Origin: Hirschia sp964352025
Lineage (GTDB): Bacteria > Pseudomonadota > Alphaproteobacteria > Caulobacterales > Hyphomonadaceae
DNA: 64,000 nucleotides
Assembly: GCA_964352025.1 (NCBI GenBank)
Contig: CAYGPZ010000009.1
Location: 56,506-120,505, forward strand
Reading direction: 5' to 3'
The notes under the pieces are model-generated. The model was not told where the DNA came from. It saw nothing but the letters and a program-made list of their open reading frames with translations, and ran no database searches. Positions within the stretch are counted from its first letter, which is position 1; each line of letters starts with the position of its first letter. Positions 1-8,714 of the stretch are shown in pieces. The translations under genes and the position numbers were made by a program.

Positions 1-669
1 GCGCGTGTCGCCATGACTGGCAAGGATAGACAAAAAAGCATCAAAATGATTGGCATCCCAATGCTCTTGCTCATTGTGTCATACATTTTGTTGACGGCTT
101 TTAGAGACTTTAGAGCAAGCTTTGCTGCAGAAATCTAGACTGATCTTGGCTATGATAAAGCTATTGCTGCCTTCACTTATAGTGAAATTCCAACGACAAT
201 TGGCATATTGATATTGCTCGCCTTTCTAACTTTTGTGCGGAGTAATAAACGGGCCTATAAACTCATCAACATATTCATTGTGCTGGGATTTTGTATCATT
301 GGCTTATCTACGTTTGCGTTCCAAAAACATATGATCTCACCCATGCTGTGGGTTACCCTAACCGGAACAGGACTATATCTGGCCTATGTGCCGTTTGGGA
401 CAATCCTGTTTGATCGCTTGATTGCCGAAACGGGGGCTGCCGGAAACGCCGGATTTCTTATCTATTTAGCAGATGCCTTTGGATATACGACAAGCTTGGC
501 CGCCCTACTTATCCGTCAATTTGCAGTCCCCGATATCAATTGGGCGACTTTTTTCATGGGACAAGCCTATTTCACATCTGTGATAGGAGTCGTTTTTGCA
601 ATTGCTTCTGTTATCGTGCTGTCTTGGCGAAATGGATCCGATAGACATCCAATGACGATTATGAATTAA
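1..669 (+). pseudogene. DUF5690-family MFS-like membrane protein, C-terminal part, with in-frame amber stop
   Basis: The reading frame is open from the window edge to a TAA at 667-669 except for a TAG at 136-138. On both sides of the TAG the translation fits one protein: before it comes a membrane segment and the motif RDFRASFAAEI, after it TDLGYDKAIAAFTYSEIP and five or so further hydrophobic segments (YVPFGTILFDRLIAETG is the other recognisable block). From memory of the DUF5690 family, which is distantly related to MFS sugar-phosphate carriers, the residue at the TAG is normally Trp after FAAEI, so a TGG-to-TAG change is the simplest explanation. The 5' part of the gene lies outside the window. 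No frameshift is seen. Restart at a TTG such as 208 would give only a fragment. It may be a recent nonsense mutation, a sequencing error, or a suppressed amber. The family assignment is from sequence resemblance only. Confidence 0.7.
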
Positions 670-715
670 GGCAGAGGGAGTTAGTACCAACTCTTGCCCA
701 TTTAAGTCCTATTGA

Positions 716-777
716 AAAGTGGGACACTTTGAAACAAAACAATGCGGTTTTATGCGGTATTTCAATAGTCCCACTTT
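716..777. repeat. Inverted repeat AAAGTGGGAC / GTCCCACTTT
   Basis: Ten-base arms at 716-725 and 768-777 match perfectly across a 42-base spacer. The left arm is also half of a shorter imperfect palindrome, AAAGTG-GGA-CACTTT (716-730). The block TATTGAAA occurs before the left arm (710-717), and its complement TTTCAATA lies inside the right arm (760-767). There is no U-tract, so it is a poor terminator. It fills part of the 340-base gap between the broken transporter and imuA (670-1009), in which I see no other gene. It could be the remnant of a small non-autonomous element or a recombination site. Confidence 0.4.
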
Positions 778-992
778 GTGTAGTGATTTGAATGTATTAA
801 TTTTTGTGTATCCCTCCGGGCCTACCAAAAGAGAATTTCAAGGGTATCAAAATGATATCAAATTACCCTAAAAATTACAGAAGCATTTGATGAAGCTGAA
901 ATAACTCCGCTTGGCTTAAAGTTTGGGAATTATGCTTAGAGCTAAGAAAGTGTTTTCAGAGAAAGTTGAAGATTGACTCTTTCTGCTAAATA

Positions 993-1007
993 GAACAAAA
1001 AGAGAAC
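993..1007 (+). promoter_or_regulatory. LexA (SOS) operator of the imu operon
   Basis: GAAC-AAAAAGA-GAAC matches the alphaproteobacterial LexA consensus GAAC-N7-GAAC (equivalently GTTC-N7-GTTC) with no mismatch. It ends two bases before the imuA ATG at 1010 and lies just after a possible -10 (TAAATA, 987-992). Bound LexA would therefore sit on the expected transcription start and on the place where a ribosome site would be. It directly supports damage-inducible control of imuA-imuB-dnaE2. Confidence 0.85.
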
Positions 1008-1009
1008 AA

Positions 1010-1750
1010 ATGTCTATTTTGTCCTTGATACCTGACCAATATGCGTCATCCAAAGTTTCACTTGTCAAGGTGAGAGAAGAAGCTGCTTTTCCATTTGGAT
1101 TAGCAGAAAAAGGGCTGCATGAGTGCGTTGAAAACAAGTTTGGCGATATGAGCGCTTTAGCGGGCTTTGTGCTTGCGAATGTGAAGTCTAAAGGCGCAAT
1201 ACTCTGGGTAAAGCAATACAAGCTAACACAAGAGCACGGCGCTCTTTTGCCGAGTGGGACCAGAACTTTCCAAAATACCAACTCTCCTTGTTTACATGTG
1301 AAAACGTCCAAACGGATGGATGTTCTTTGGACGGTTGAAGAGGGCATTAAATCGGGCGGAGTTAGTCTTGTCATTGGTGAGGTCGATGAAGCTGACTTTA
1401 CAGCGACGCGGCGGTTGAAGCTGGCAAGTGAACGCTATGGTGTCCCTGTGGTTCTGCTTATGCCTCATACACGCGAAGGTATTAGCGCATGCGAGACACG
1501 TTGGCGGATTAGCAGCAAGCCATCTAAGCCCAATCCATATGATGTAAAGGCACCAGGATTTTCATGCTGGCAGGCCAAGCTGGAGCGTTGTCGACCAGCC
1601 CCGGCACGCGTTGGGGACGTGTTTGATCTGGAGTATGATGATGAAGCGTTATCTTTACGCGTGGTTTCCGGAATGGCCGCTAGACAGGCTAAGACGCACA
1701 AAACGTCAGCAGATGCAGATAAGGCCATCAAAATCAGCAAAACCGCCTAA
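1010..1750 (+). CDS. imuA: ImuA, RecA-like accessory protein of the SOS mutasome
   Basis: A 246-aa protein of the ImuA (SulA/RecA-like) family, which acts with ImuB and DnaE2 in error-prone translesion synthesis. The central part follows the degenerate RecA fold of ImuA, with a hydrophobic strand (VSLVIGEVDEADF), an arginine-rich helix and VVLLMPHTREG, then a conserved ETRWRISS segment and the C-terminal half-motif with CWQAKLERCR. No true Walker A is seen, as is usual. The ATG at 1010 is the only start: an in-frame TGA lies at 974 with no ATG, GTG or TTG between. There is no clear Shine-Dalgarno sequence, only AGAG overlapping the LexA site, so the message may be nearly leaderless. The 3' end overlaps imuB by about 110 bases in another frame. 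Confidence 0.85.
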   Translation: MSILSLIPDQYASSKVSLVKVREEAAFPFGLAEKGLHECVENKFGDMSALAGFVLANVKSKGAILWVKQYKLTQEHGALLPSGTRTFQNTNSPCLHVKTSKRMDVLWTVEEGIKSGGVSLVIGEVDEADFTATRRLKLASERYGVPVVLLMPHTREGISACETRWRISSKPSKPNPYDVKAPGFSCWQAKLERCRPAPARVGDVFDLEYDDEALSLRVVSGMAARQAKTHKTSADADKAIKISKTA

Positions 1751-3224
1751 GCCCATTCCATTTGTATTGGTCGAAAAAGGGCCGCATGGCGTGAGGGTGG
1801 CGGCGGTAAACCGTACAGCACGGAAGTTTAATATACATCGTGAGCTTGCCTTCACAGATGCGCGGGCACGTGCACCTGATTTGATGTTTGAAGAGGTTGA
1901 TCGAGCAGCTGATAGAGCAGCATTGCAAAAACTAGCCGATTGGATGGTTCGTTTCTCTCCTCGTGTCAGTATGGATGGTGATGATGCGATTGTTATGGAG
2001 ACAACGGGGCTTGATCATCTATTTGATGGGGAGATCAAGCTGATTGATCAAGTGAAGGCGCGTCTGAAGCGGAATGGTTATAACGCGCAAATTGCCATTG
2101 CAGGTACGCTTGGTGCAGCTAATGCGTTGGCGCGTTTTGGTGTCTATTCTGAAGGTGTATTTATCAGTCAGCCTACGCAGGAAAAACAGGACTTAGCTCA
2201 ATTACCTGTTCAGGCATTACGTTTGTCAGATAAGACTGTTCAGCTTTTGCGTCGCTTTGGTTTGACACGTATTGAGCAGCTTTATGGATTAGACCGCAAA
2301 GCATTAGCGCGGCGTTTTACATCCCGGGAAGCAATTGATGCTGTTGTCTTGCGGCTCGATCAGGCTTTGGGCGTCAGGCATGAACCTATCAAGCCCCTTA
2401 TCCCAGAACCTGAATGGGCGGTGCGTTTGCCATGTCCTGAACCTGTGGCGGCACAAGAAGGTGTTGAGTATGCATTAGACCAGCTTTTACCGCAGCTATG
2501 TCAAAAGCTGGATACGCATGGTTTAGGCGCTCGTGATTTTTATTTTCATAGTTTTGGTGTTGATGGAAAACACTCTTATATCAATATCTCATCTGCGAGT
2601 GCGGTTCGCGATGCCAAACATATCAGGAGACTACTCAAAGAGCATATTGAGGAGATTAATCCGGGCTTTGGTATTGATCTGTTTATGCTCTGCGCAGCAC
2701 GTACAGAACGTATTGATCAGGATGTGCAGCCTTTATCAGCGGATATGACAGGCGGTTTTGATGAAGAGGCTTTTATACGTTTAGCCGACCGTCTGGCTGT
2801 TCGTCTGGGCGATAAAGCTGTCCAGATGCCGATATATAATGAGAGCCATATTCCAGAGCGTGCTGAAGGTTATGCAAAGTTTGAAACGCATTTGATGAAA
2901 GAAGCGAGTGCGTCACAAATTATGGGGCCGCGTCCTTTGCGTTTATTTGATGTACCTGAACAGGTTGAGGTCGTTGCAGAAGTGCCAGATGGACCACCTG
3001 CGCGGCTGATATGGCGGCGCGTCATGCGCAAAATAGTGCGCGCGGATGGGCCAGAGCGTATCGCGCCGGAATGGTGGAAGCTTACAGAAAAAGGAGCACG
3101 AGCACGCGACTATTATCGTGTGGAAGATGAAGAAGGCTATCGTTACTGGATTTATCGTGATGGCCTCTATGATGATAATCGCGGCGGACCACCTCAATGG
3201 TATGTGCATGGGCTGTTTGCGTGA
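1641..3224 (+). CDS. imuB: ImuB, Y-family DNA polymerase-like protein
   Basis: About 527 aa, related to Y-family (DinB-type) polymerases. It begins KRYLYAWFPEWPLDRLRR, the typical ImuB opening, where active DinB proteins have the catalytic LHVDMD motif; the first acidic ligand is thus missing, as in other ImuB proteins that bridge the beta clamp, ImuA and DnaE2. The palm-finger region runs to about residue 180, followed by a helix-hairpin-helix segment (LLRRFGLTRIEQLYGL), the little-finger region and a C-terminal tail ending YVHGLFA. Three consecutive ATG codons (1635, 1638, 1641) are possible; the third is chosen because TGGAG at 1629-1633 lies 7 bases upstream. It overlaps imuA by about 110 bases and shares GTGA with dnaE2. 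Confidence 0.88.
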   Translation: MKRYLYAWFPEWPLDRLRRTKRQQMQIRPSKSAKPPKPIPFVLVEKGPHGVRVAAVNRTARKFNIHRELAFTDARARAPDLMFEEVDRAADRAALQKLADWMVRFSPRVSMDGDDAIVMETTGLDHLFDGEIKLIDQVKARLKRNGYNAQIAIAGTLGAANALARFGVYSEGVFISQPTQEKQDLAQLPVQALRLSDKTVQLLRRFGLTRIEQLYGLDRKALARRFTSREAIDAVVLRLDQALGVRHEPIKPLIPEPEWAVRLPCPEPVAAQEGVEYALDQLLPQLCQKLDTHGLGARDFYFHSFGVDGKHSYINISSASAVRDAKHIRRLLKEHIEEINPGFGIDLFMLCAARTERIDQDVQPLSADMTGGFDEEAFIRLADRLAVRLGDKAVQMPIYNESHIPERAEGYAKFETHLMKEASASQIMGPRPLRLFDVPEQVEVVAEVPDGPPARLIWRRVMRKIVRADGPERIAPEWWKLTEKGARARDYYRVEDEEGYRYWIYRDGLYDDNRGGPPQWYVHGLFA

Positions 3225-6200
3225 ATATATCTTATGCTGAACTCGCCGTTACGACGAATTTCTCTTTTCTGCGCGGTGCCAGCCGTGCTGAGGAGCTTGT
3301 TGTGCAGGCTAAAGCGTTAGGCTTGTGTGCGATTGGTATTGCTGATCGTAATACATTAGCTGGCGTGGTGCGTGCGCATATGGCTGCTAAAGAGCATGGC
3401 GTACGGTTGCTGATTGGCGCACGGTTGGACCTTACCGATGATATAAGCTTGTTGTGCTATCCGACGGACCGCGCTGCTTATGGGCGTTTGTCGCATTTAT
3501 TGTCGGATGGAAAAATGTGCGCGCCCAAAGGTGAATGTCATATCTCACTTGATGATGTTGCAGCCAAAGCTGAAGGGCAGATTTTTATAGTCATCCCACC
3601 GCTAAATTTGGATGATGATTTTGAAGATAAACTGACCAAGATAATAGAGATTCTAGGGCATAATCTGTATCTAGCCGCATCTTACCGTCATGGCGGTAAA
3701 AACTGTGAAAGCCTCGCGCGATTAAGCGCTATGGGAGCAAAGCATGGCGTACCGCTGATTGCGACGAATGATGTGCTTTATCATCTACCTAATAGACGGC
3801 CTTTACAGGATATTCTCACCTGTATTCGAGAGCATGTTTCATTAGATCAAGCAGGTTATTTGCTTGAAGCTAATGCCGAACGACACCTTAAACCGGCGGC
3901 TGAGATGGAACGTTTATTTCGTGGTTTTGAGGACGCGATTGCGAATACGAAAAAAGTCGTTGATGCGTGCCAGTTTTCGCTTGATGAATTGCGATATGAA
4001 TATCCTGATGAGCCTGTGCCAAGCCATAAAACACCTCAACAGCATTTGTTTGATCTGACATGGCAAGGTGCGAAATGGCGCTATCCTGAAGGTGTACCAG
4101 ATAAGGTGCGTGCATCATTGGAGTATGAGCTTGATCTTATTGAAGAGCTTAATGTAGCACCGTATTTTTTGACTGTGCACGATATTGTGAAATGGGCGCG
4201 CGAGCAGGAAATATTATGTCAGGGGCGCGGATCGGCTGCAAATTCAGCGGTGTGTTTTTGTCTGGGAATTACTAGTGTTGACCCATCAATTCATAATCTT
4301 CTTTTTGATCGTTTCTTATCTCGCGAACGTAAGGAGCCACCCGATATTGATGTCGATTTTGAGCATGAGCGACGCGAAGAAGTCATCCAGTATATTTATG
4401 CGCGCTATGGTCGCCATCGTGCGGGCCTAACCGCGACTGTGATTAGCTATCGTCCAAGGTCCGCTGTGCGGGAGGTCTGTAAAGCTTTTGGATTGAGTGA
4501 GGATGTCGCAACAGCGCTCGCTAAAACAAATTGGGGCGCTTACGGCAAAACTATTTCAGATAAGCAGGCAGGTGAAAGCGGCTTGGACCCGCACAATGAA
4601 ACCATTCGCCGCGTTCTATTCTTTACGCGTCAGATTATCGGTTTTCCGAGGCATTTATCCCAGCATGTTGGCGGCTTTGTTTTAACGCAAGGGCCTTTGG
4701 TTGAAACTGTGCCTATTGGCAACGCCGCTATGGAGGATCGCACCTTTATTGAGTGGGACAAGGACGATATCGACGCGCTGGGTATTATGAAGGTGGATGT
4801 GCTGGCTCTAGGCATGCTCAGCTGTATTCGTAAATGCTTTGATATGCTCCGACTGTATAAGGGGCAAGACTATAATCTAGCGACATTACCTCAAGAAGAT
4901 CCCGTCGTTTATGACATGCTATGTGAAGCCGATAGTGTCGGTGTGTTTCAGGTTGAAAGCCGTGCGCAAATGACCATGTTGCCACGGTTAAGGCCGCGCA
5001 CATTCTATGATCTTGTCATTGAAGTTGCGATTGTGCGACCTGGGCCCATTCAGGGCGATATGGTGCATCCCTATTTGCGGCGCAGGAAGGGGATTGAGCA
5101 GGTTAGCTATCCATCGCCATCGCCTGAGCATGGTCCGGCCGATGAACTTGAAAACATATTAAGTCGTACCTTAGGTGTGCCGCTTTTTCAGGAACAAGCC
5201 ATGCAGGTGGCGATTGATGCAGCTAAATTTACGGCTGATGAGGCAAATGGTTTACGCAAAGCAATGGCGACGTTTCGGCGTAATGGAACAATGGGGCTGT
5301 ACGAAGACAAATTTATAAACGGGCTGGTGAACCGTGGGTATGAGCCAGACTTTGCTCAGGCCTGTTTTAATCAGGTAAAAGGGTTTGGAGATTATGGTTT
5401 TCCTGAAAGTCATGCGGCCAGTTTTGCGTTATTGGTTTATGTGTCGTCATGGCTGAAATGCCATCATCCAGAAGTGTTTTGTGCAGCCATTTTAAATTCT
5501 CAGCCCATGGGGTTTTATGCGCCAGCTCAGCTGGTACGCGATGCGCGAGAGCATAATGTAGAAGTACGTTCTGCAGATGTGAATTACTCTAATTGGGATA
5601 GTATTTTAGAGCCCAGAGAGGATGGACATTTTGCTGTACGTTTGGGGCTAAGGCAGATTGAAGGCTTGAGCGAAACACAGATACAAATTCTGGAGGAGCT
5701 AAGAGCTGGAGGATATGAAACACCTGAAGAGTTACGCCAGCGGACTGGGTTGCCGCGCGGAGTATTAGAGCGATTGGCTGCGGCAGATGCGTTTCGATCG
5801 ATGGGATTAGATAGGCGCGAAGCTTTGTGGGCTATTCGCGGGCAGGCCCAAGAAGCTCCCGCAGAATTATTTGCTGTATCAGAAGTCAAAGAACAGGGGC
5901 TGGAGCCTGAAGTTGAGCTTCCTCAAATGCCTATGTCTGAGCATGTCATGCAAGATTATCATGCCACACGATTGTCTTTAAAGGCGCATCCGCTTTCCTT
6001 CTTGCGTGAACGGTATGCCAAGATGGGGATGTGCTCGGCAAAAGACATATATGACTTCCGCAGTGGGACGCGTGTGATTGTGGCGGGACTTGTTCTCGTG
6101 CGACAACGTCCGGGTACGGCGTCTGGAGTTGTATTTGTGACTTTGGAAGATGAGACCGGCGTGGCCAATCTTATTGTGTGGCCAAAAGTGATGGAACGTT

Positions 6201-6454
6201 TCCGACCTGTGGTGATGGGCGCGTACCTCATTGCTGTAAGAGGGCGGGTTCAAACAGCAGACAATGTCACGCACATCCTAGCGGAAGAGGTGATTGATCG
6301 TACACTGGATCTAGAAACCCTCACAGAAGATGCGCAATACGTGCAGGCAAAAGGAAAAGAGGGCAAAAACTGGCCAGCTTATGGGCACAGATCACAAACG
6401 GCCAAGCACCCTAGGAATGTGAGAGCTATACCAAGCAGTAGAGATTTTCATTGA
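3221..6454 (+). CDS. dnaE2: Error-prone DNA polymerase DnaE2 (ImuC)
   Basis: About 1077 aa, a C-family polymerase alpha subunit of the DnaE2 subclass. The N-terminal PHP domain begins YAELAVTTNFSFLRGAS, the DnaE2 signature that replaces the HSDYS of replicative DnaE. The catalytic palm carries PDIDVDFEHERR near residue 375, with two of the three metal-binding Asp, and IMKVDVLALGM supplies the third. A helix-hairpin-helix region and an OB-fold (GVVFVTLEDETGVANLIVW) follow, with an unconserved tail. The GTG start at 3221 overlaps the imuB stop as GTGA, implying coupling; an upstream in-frame ATG at 3197 would add 8 unrelated residues. With ImuA and ImuB it performs mutagenic bypass under LexA control. 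The gene ends about 80 bases before a convergent mscS-type gene. Confidence 0.93.
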   Translation: MNISYAELAVTTNFSFLRGASRAEELVVQAKALGLCAIGIADRNTLAGVVRAHMAAKEHGVRLLIGARLDLTDDISLLCYPTDRAAYGRLSHLLSDGKMCAPKGECHISLDDVAAKAEGQIFIVIPPLNLDDDFEDKLTKIIEILGHNLYLAASYRHGGKNCESLARLSAMGAKHGVPLIATNDVLYHLPNRRPLQDILTCIREHVSLDQAGYLLEANAERHLKPAAEMERLFRGFEDAIANTKKVVDACQFSLDELRYEYPDEPVPSHKTPQQHLFDLTWQGAKWRYPEGVPDKVRASLEYELDLIEELNVAPYFLTVHDIVKWAREQEILCQGRGSAANSAVCFCLGITSVDPSIHNLLFDRFLSRERKEPPDIDVDFEHERREEVIQYIYARYGRHRAGLTATVISYRPRSAVREVCKAFGLSEDVATALAKTNWGAYGKTISDKQAGESGLDPHNETIRRVLFFTRQIIGFPRHLSQHVGGFVLTQGPLVETVPIGNAAMEDRTFIEWDKDDIDALGIMKVDVLALGMLSCIRKCFDMLRLYKGQDYNLATLPQEDPVVYDMLCEADSVGVFQVESRAQMTMLPRLRPRTFYDLVIEVAIVRPGPIQGDMVHPYLRRRKGIEQVSYPSPSPEHGPADELENILSRTLGVPLFQEQAMQVAIDAAKFTADEANGLRKAMATFRRNGTMGLYEDKFINGLVNRGYEPDFAQACFNQVKGFGDYGFPESHAASFALLVYVSSWLKCHHPEVFCAAILNSQPMGFYAPAQLVRDAREHNVEVRSADVNYSNWDSILEPREDGHFAVRLGLRQIEGLSETQIQILEELRAGGYETPEELRQRTGLPRGVLERLAAADAFRSMGLDRREALWAIRGQAQEAPAELFAVSEVKEQGLEPEVELPQMPMSEHVMQDYHATRLSLKAHPLSFLRERYAKMGMCSAKDIYDFRSGTRVIVAGLVLVRQRPGTASGVVFVTLEDETGVANLIVWPKVMERFRPVVMGAYLIAVRGRVQTADNVTHILAEEVIDRTLDLETLTEDAQYVQAKGKEGKNWPAYGHRSQTAKHPRNVRAIPSSRDFH

Positions 6455-6536
6455 AGTCTCTAGATACGGATATTGATGTTTCTTCTTCCGAACTTTGGAG
6501 TTCAATCAGTTTAGCAGATGGTAAAAGATGCTTTTC

Positions 6537-7907
6537 CTAGTCTTTTGCCATTTTGACTTCGAGGACTGATCCGGGCTGGATGAGGATTTCTTCTTGTCTG
6601 AGCGGGATATCAATTCCGGCTTCCTTGAATAGATCCCAGACTGATAGCATGACCGCCGAACCGACATTATTGATGCCGTTTTGAGGGTCTTCTATCCAGA
6701 AACGACATTCGAGTTCTACGGCTTCATCTCCAAATTCCATGACAAGACAATTAGGCGCAGGGTCTTGCAGAACGCGGTCAACTTTAGCTGCACCGTCCAT
6801 GACTAGTTTGGTCGCCATACGAAGGTCAGTCTCGTACTCAACGCGCAAACGGCGTTTGACCCGCACGCGGTTGTCTGAATAGCTCCAATTGACCACTTTA
6901 TTGGTGACGAGTTCCTCGTTTGGAATCAGGTGTTCTTTGCCGTCACGGGTTATGACAGAGGCATATCGAAGCCCTAATGAGTTCACCACACCGTAAGTTT
7001 CATCAACTTCAATAACGTCGTCTGGTTTGATGGATCGGTCCGTTAGCAAAATGATGCCAGACACAAAATTGGCCACGATTTGCTGCATACCAAATCCAAG
7101 ACCAACACCTAACGCACCCCCTAAAACAGCCAAGCCACCAAGGGGAATATTTAGGGATGTCAGTGCAAGGATGACCGCGCCGAAGAATAGACCAACGTGC
7201 GTTGCATTGGATATCAGCACGCGAATAGATGGTTCAACGCGTGGCAAAGTATCTATGCGAGATCGAAGCTTTTTGGAAAGCCAGTTTGCGCCATAGAGGA
7301 ATAGAGCTGAGAAAAGGATGGCTCGCACAACAAAAGGGATAGTGATTTGTTGATCGCCAAATGGGATGCCGTGCGTATCAAGCCATGTCATTGTTGGAGA
7401 CAGCAGGCCAAACACATTCAGCCCAGCAACTATCCACGCAAGCCACGTGACGGGCTTTCTATATTCGGCGGGAATGACAAACGTTGCAGCGCGAATAATG
7501 ACCCACGCCAAGGCGAGAGAACTGGCCAACCTCACAAATGTTGTCGGATATCCCATGCCTTCTAGAACTGGGAGACCTATAAACATTCCCGCTAACCAAA
7601 TGAGTGGGCGGACGATTTGGAGGGCTGGAGATGCAAATTTACGCGTGATGTTTTCGGGTAGTTTGGAGAGGCCCGCTCTTAGCCAACTTCTAAATATCGG
7701 AGAGATAACAATGCCGAGGAATAAAACCCCCAATATGGCTCCAAATTGAATGAGCGTTGAAGGCTGAAGAAGTTCTGCCTGTACCCAGTCTAGAACGTTT
7801 TCGCCTATTTCTATGCCGCGCTTTTTTAGATCATCTACATTTAATCCGGAAACCGCTTCGGTATCCGATTTTTGAATTTTTGCAAGGAAAGAAGATAAAA
7901 GCGACAC
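6537..7907 (-). CDS. MscS-family mechanosensitive ion channel
   Basis: 456 aa. After a short amphipathic N-terminus come about five membrane segments, then the pore helix and beta domain of small-conductance mechanosensitive channels: GVGLGFGMQQIVANFVSGIILL is the glycine/alanine-rich TM3 plus the N-x-x-S-G motif, followed by RSIKPDDVIEV and GVVNSLGLRYASVITRDG of the MscS middle domain. The C-terminal alpha/beta domain ends in a short charged tail. The protein is longer than E. coli MscS (286 aa) because of extra N-terminal segments. The start is GTG at 7907, nine bases after a perfect GGAGG; an ATG between them is out of frame. It likely relieves osmotic stress at the inner membrane. The gene stands alone. 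Confidence 0.9.
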   Translation of the reverse strand: MSLLSSFLAKIQKSDTEAVSGLNVDDLKKRGIEIGENVLDWVQAELLQPSTLIQFGAILGVLFLGIVISPIFRSWLRAGLSKLPENITRKFASPALQIVRPLIWLAGMFIGLPVLEGMGYPTTFVRLASSLALAWVIIRAATFVIPAEYRKPVTWLAWIVAGLNVFGLLSPTMTWLDTHGIPFGDQQITIPFVVRAILFSALFLYGANWLSKKLRSRIDTLPRVEPSIRVLISNATHVGLFFGAVILALTSLNIPLGGLAVLGGALGVGLGFGMQQIVANFVSGIILLTDRSIKPDDVIEVDETYGVVNSLGLRYASVITRDGKEHLIPNEELVTNKVVNWSYSDNRVRVKRRLRVEYETDLRMATKLVMDGAAKVDRVLQDPAPNCLVMEFGDEAVELECRFWIEDPQNGINNVGSAVMLSVWDLFKEAGIDIPLRQEEILIQPGSVLEVKMAKD

Positions 7908-8002
7908 GAAACATGTCCTCCAGAATAGTTGCTGGAATTCTGTTTAAACTGATTTGTGCAGTAAGGAAGGGGGTAGTGTATATGACAATTGCAAAAGAGT
8001 TT

Positions 8003-8031
8003 TTGACAAGTCGCTTTTTTTTATTTATTCG
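8003..8031 (+). promoter_or_regulatory. Probable sigma-70-type promoter upstream of the GNAT gene
   Basis: TTGACA at 8003-8008 and TATTCG at 8026-8031 with a 17-base spacer, in the 255-base gap between the divergent mscS and GNAT genes. Predicted start near 8038, giving a leader of about 125 bases. A second TTGACA at 8044 has no matching -10. Confidence 0.4.
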
Positions 8032-8162
8032 AGCTGCACAAATTTGACACGGAATTACTATGAAACAGCGACGAAGAAAATCTAGCTAAAATGAACGGCA
8101 AGCGTGTGACCTCTATACGTCTAGCTCTGCCAAACCGTGATTTTCTTTGAAAGTATTGCTGT

Positions 8163-8714
8163 ATGTCCGTTTCTTCTCGGATTGTTGATCCATCATTCCC
8201 ATCCTTTTCCATTTGCTCTGAACGAGCTGAGCACGCCGTCGGTATTGAACAACTTTATGATCGTTGTTTCGGTCCGGGTCGGTACGCAAAAACAGCTGAA
8301 CGTTTGCGGGAAGGTAATCAGTCTCTAATCGATATGTGCAAAGTCGCTGTTGATGATGATGGAATTGTCGTAGGTGCAGTCAGATTGTGGCCGTTGCAGG
8401 TGGGACAAACAGGTCGGGCTGTTTTTGTTGGCCCTGTAGCCGTCGATAATAAATATCGTGGTAGTCGGCTTGGGCTTATTTTAACGCAGGAATGCTTGGC
8501 ATTGGCGACACAAGCAGGCTGGCCGATGGCGCTTCTTATTGGAGATGAGCCATATTTTGGAAAGCTGGGTTTCTCAAGTATTGCGACTTCAGATTATATC
8601 CCGCCGGGATATGTTCCCCCAAACCGTCTTTTGGCTCTGGAGTTGGAAAAGGGTGCGCTAGAGAAAAGCAAAGGGATAATTAGCGTCCCTCGCGTCTCCA
8701 TACCCAAAGCATAA
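8163..8714 (+). CDS. GNAT N-acetyltransferase (YhbS/COG3153-like)
   Basis: 183 aa with the GNAT fold: an N-terminal helix (IEQLYDRCFGPGRYAKTAERLREG), two strands (CKVAVDDDGIVVGAVRLWPLQVG), the strand VFVGPVAVDNKYRGSRLGLILTQ that includes the acetyl-CoA pyrophosphate-binding loop (N-K-Y-R-G-S-R-L-G), and the late motif MALLIGDEPYFGKLGFS typical of YhbS-like members. The substrate cannot be told from sequence. The 3' end overlaps the convergent VWA-like gene by 35 bases. There is only a weak ribosome site (GAAAG) upstream of the ATG. Confidence 0.82.
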   Translation: MSVSSRIVDPSFPSFSICSERAEHAVGIEQLYDRCFGPGRYAKTAERLREGNQSLIDMCKVAVDDDGIVVGAVRLWPLQVGQTGRAVFVGPVAVDNKYRGSRLGLILTQECLALATQAGWPMALLIGDEPYFGKLGFSSIATSDYIPPGYVPPNRLLALELEKGALEKSKGIISVPRVSIPKA

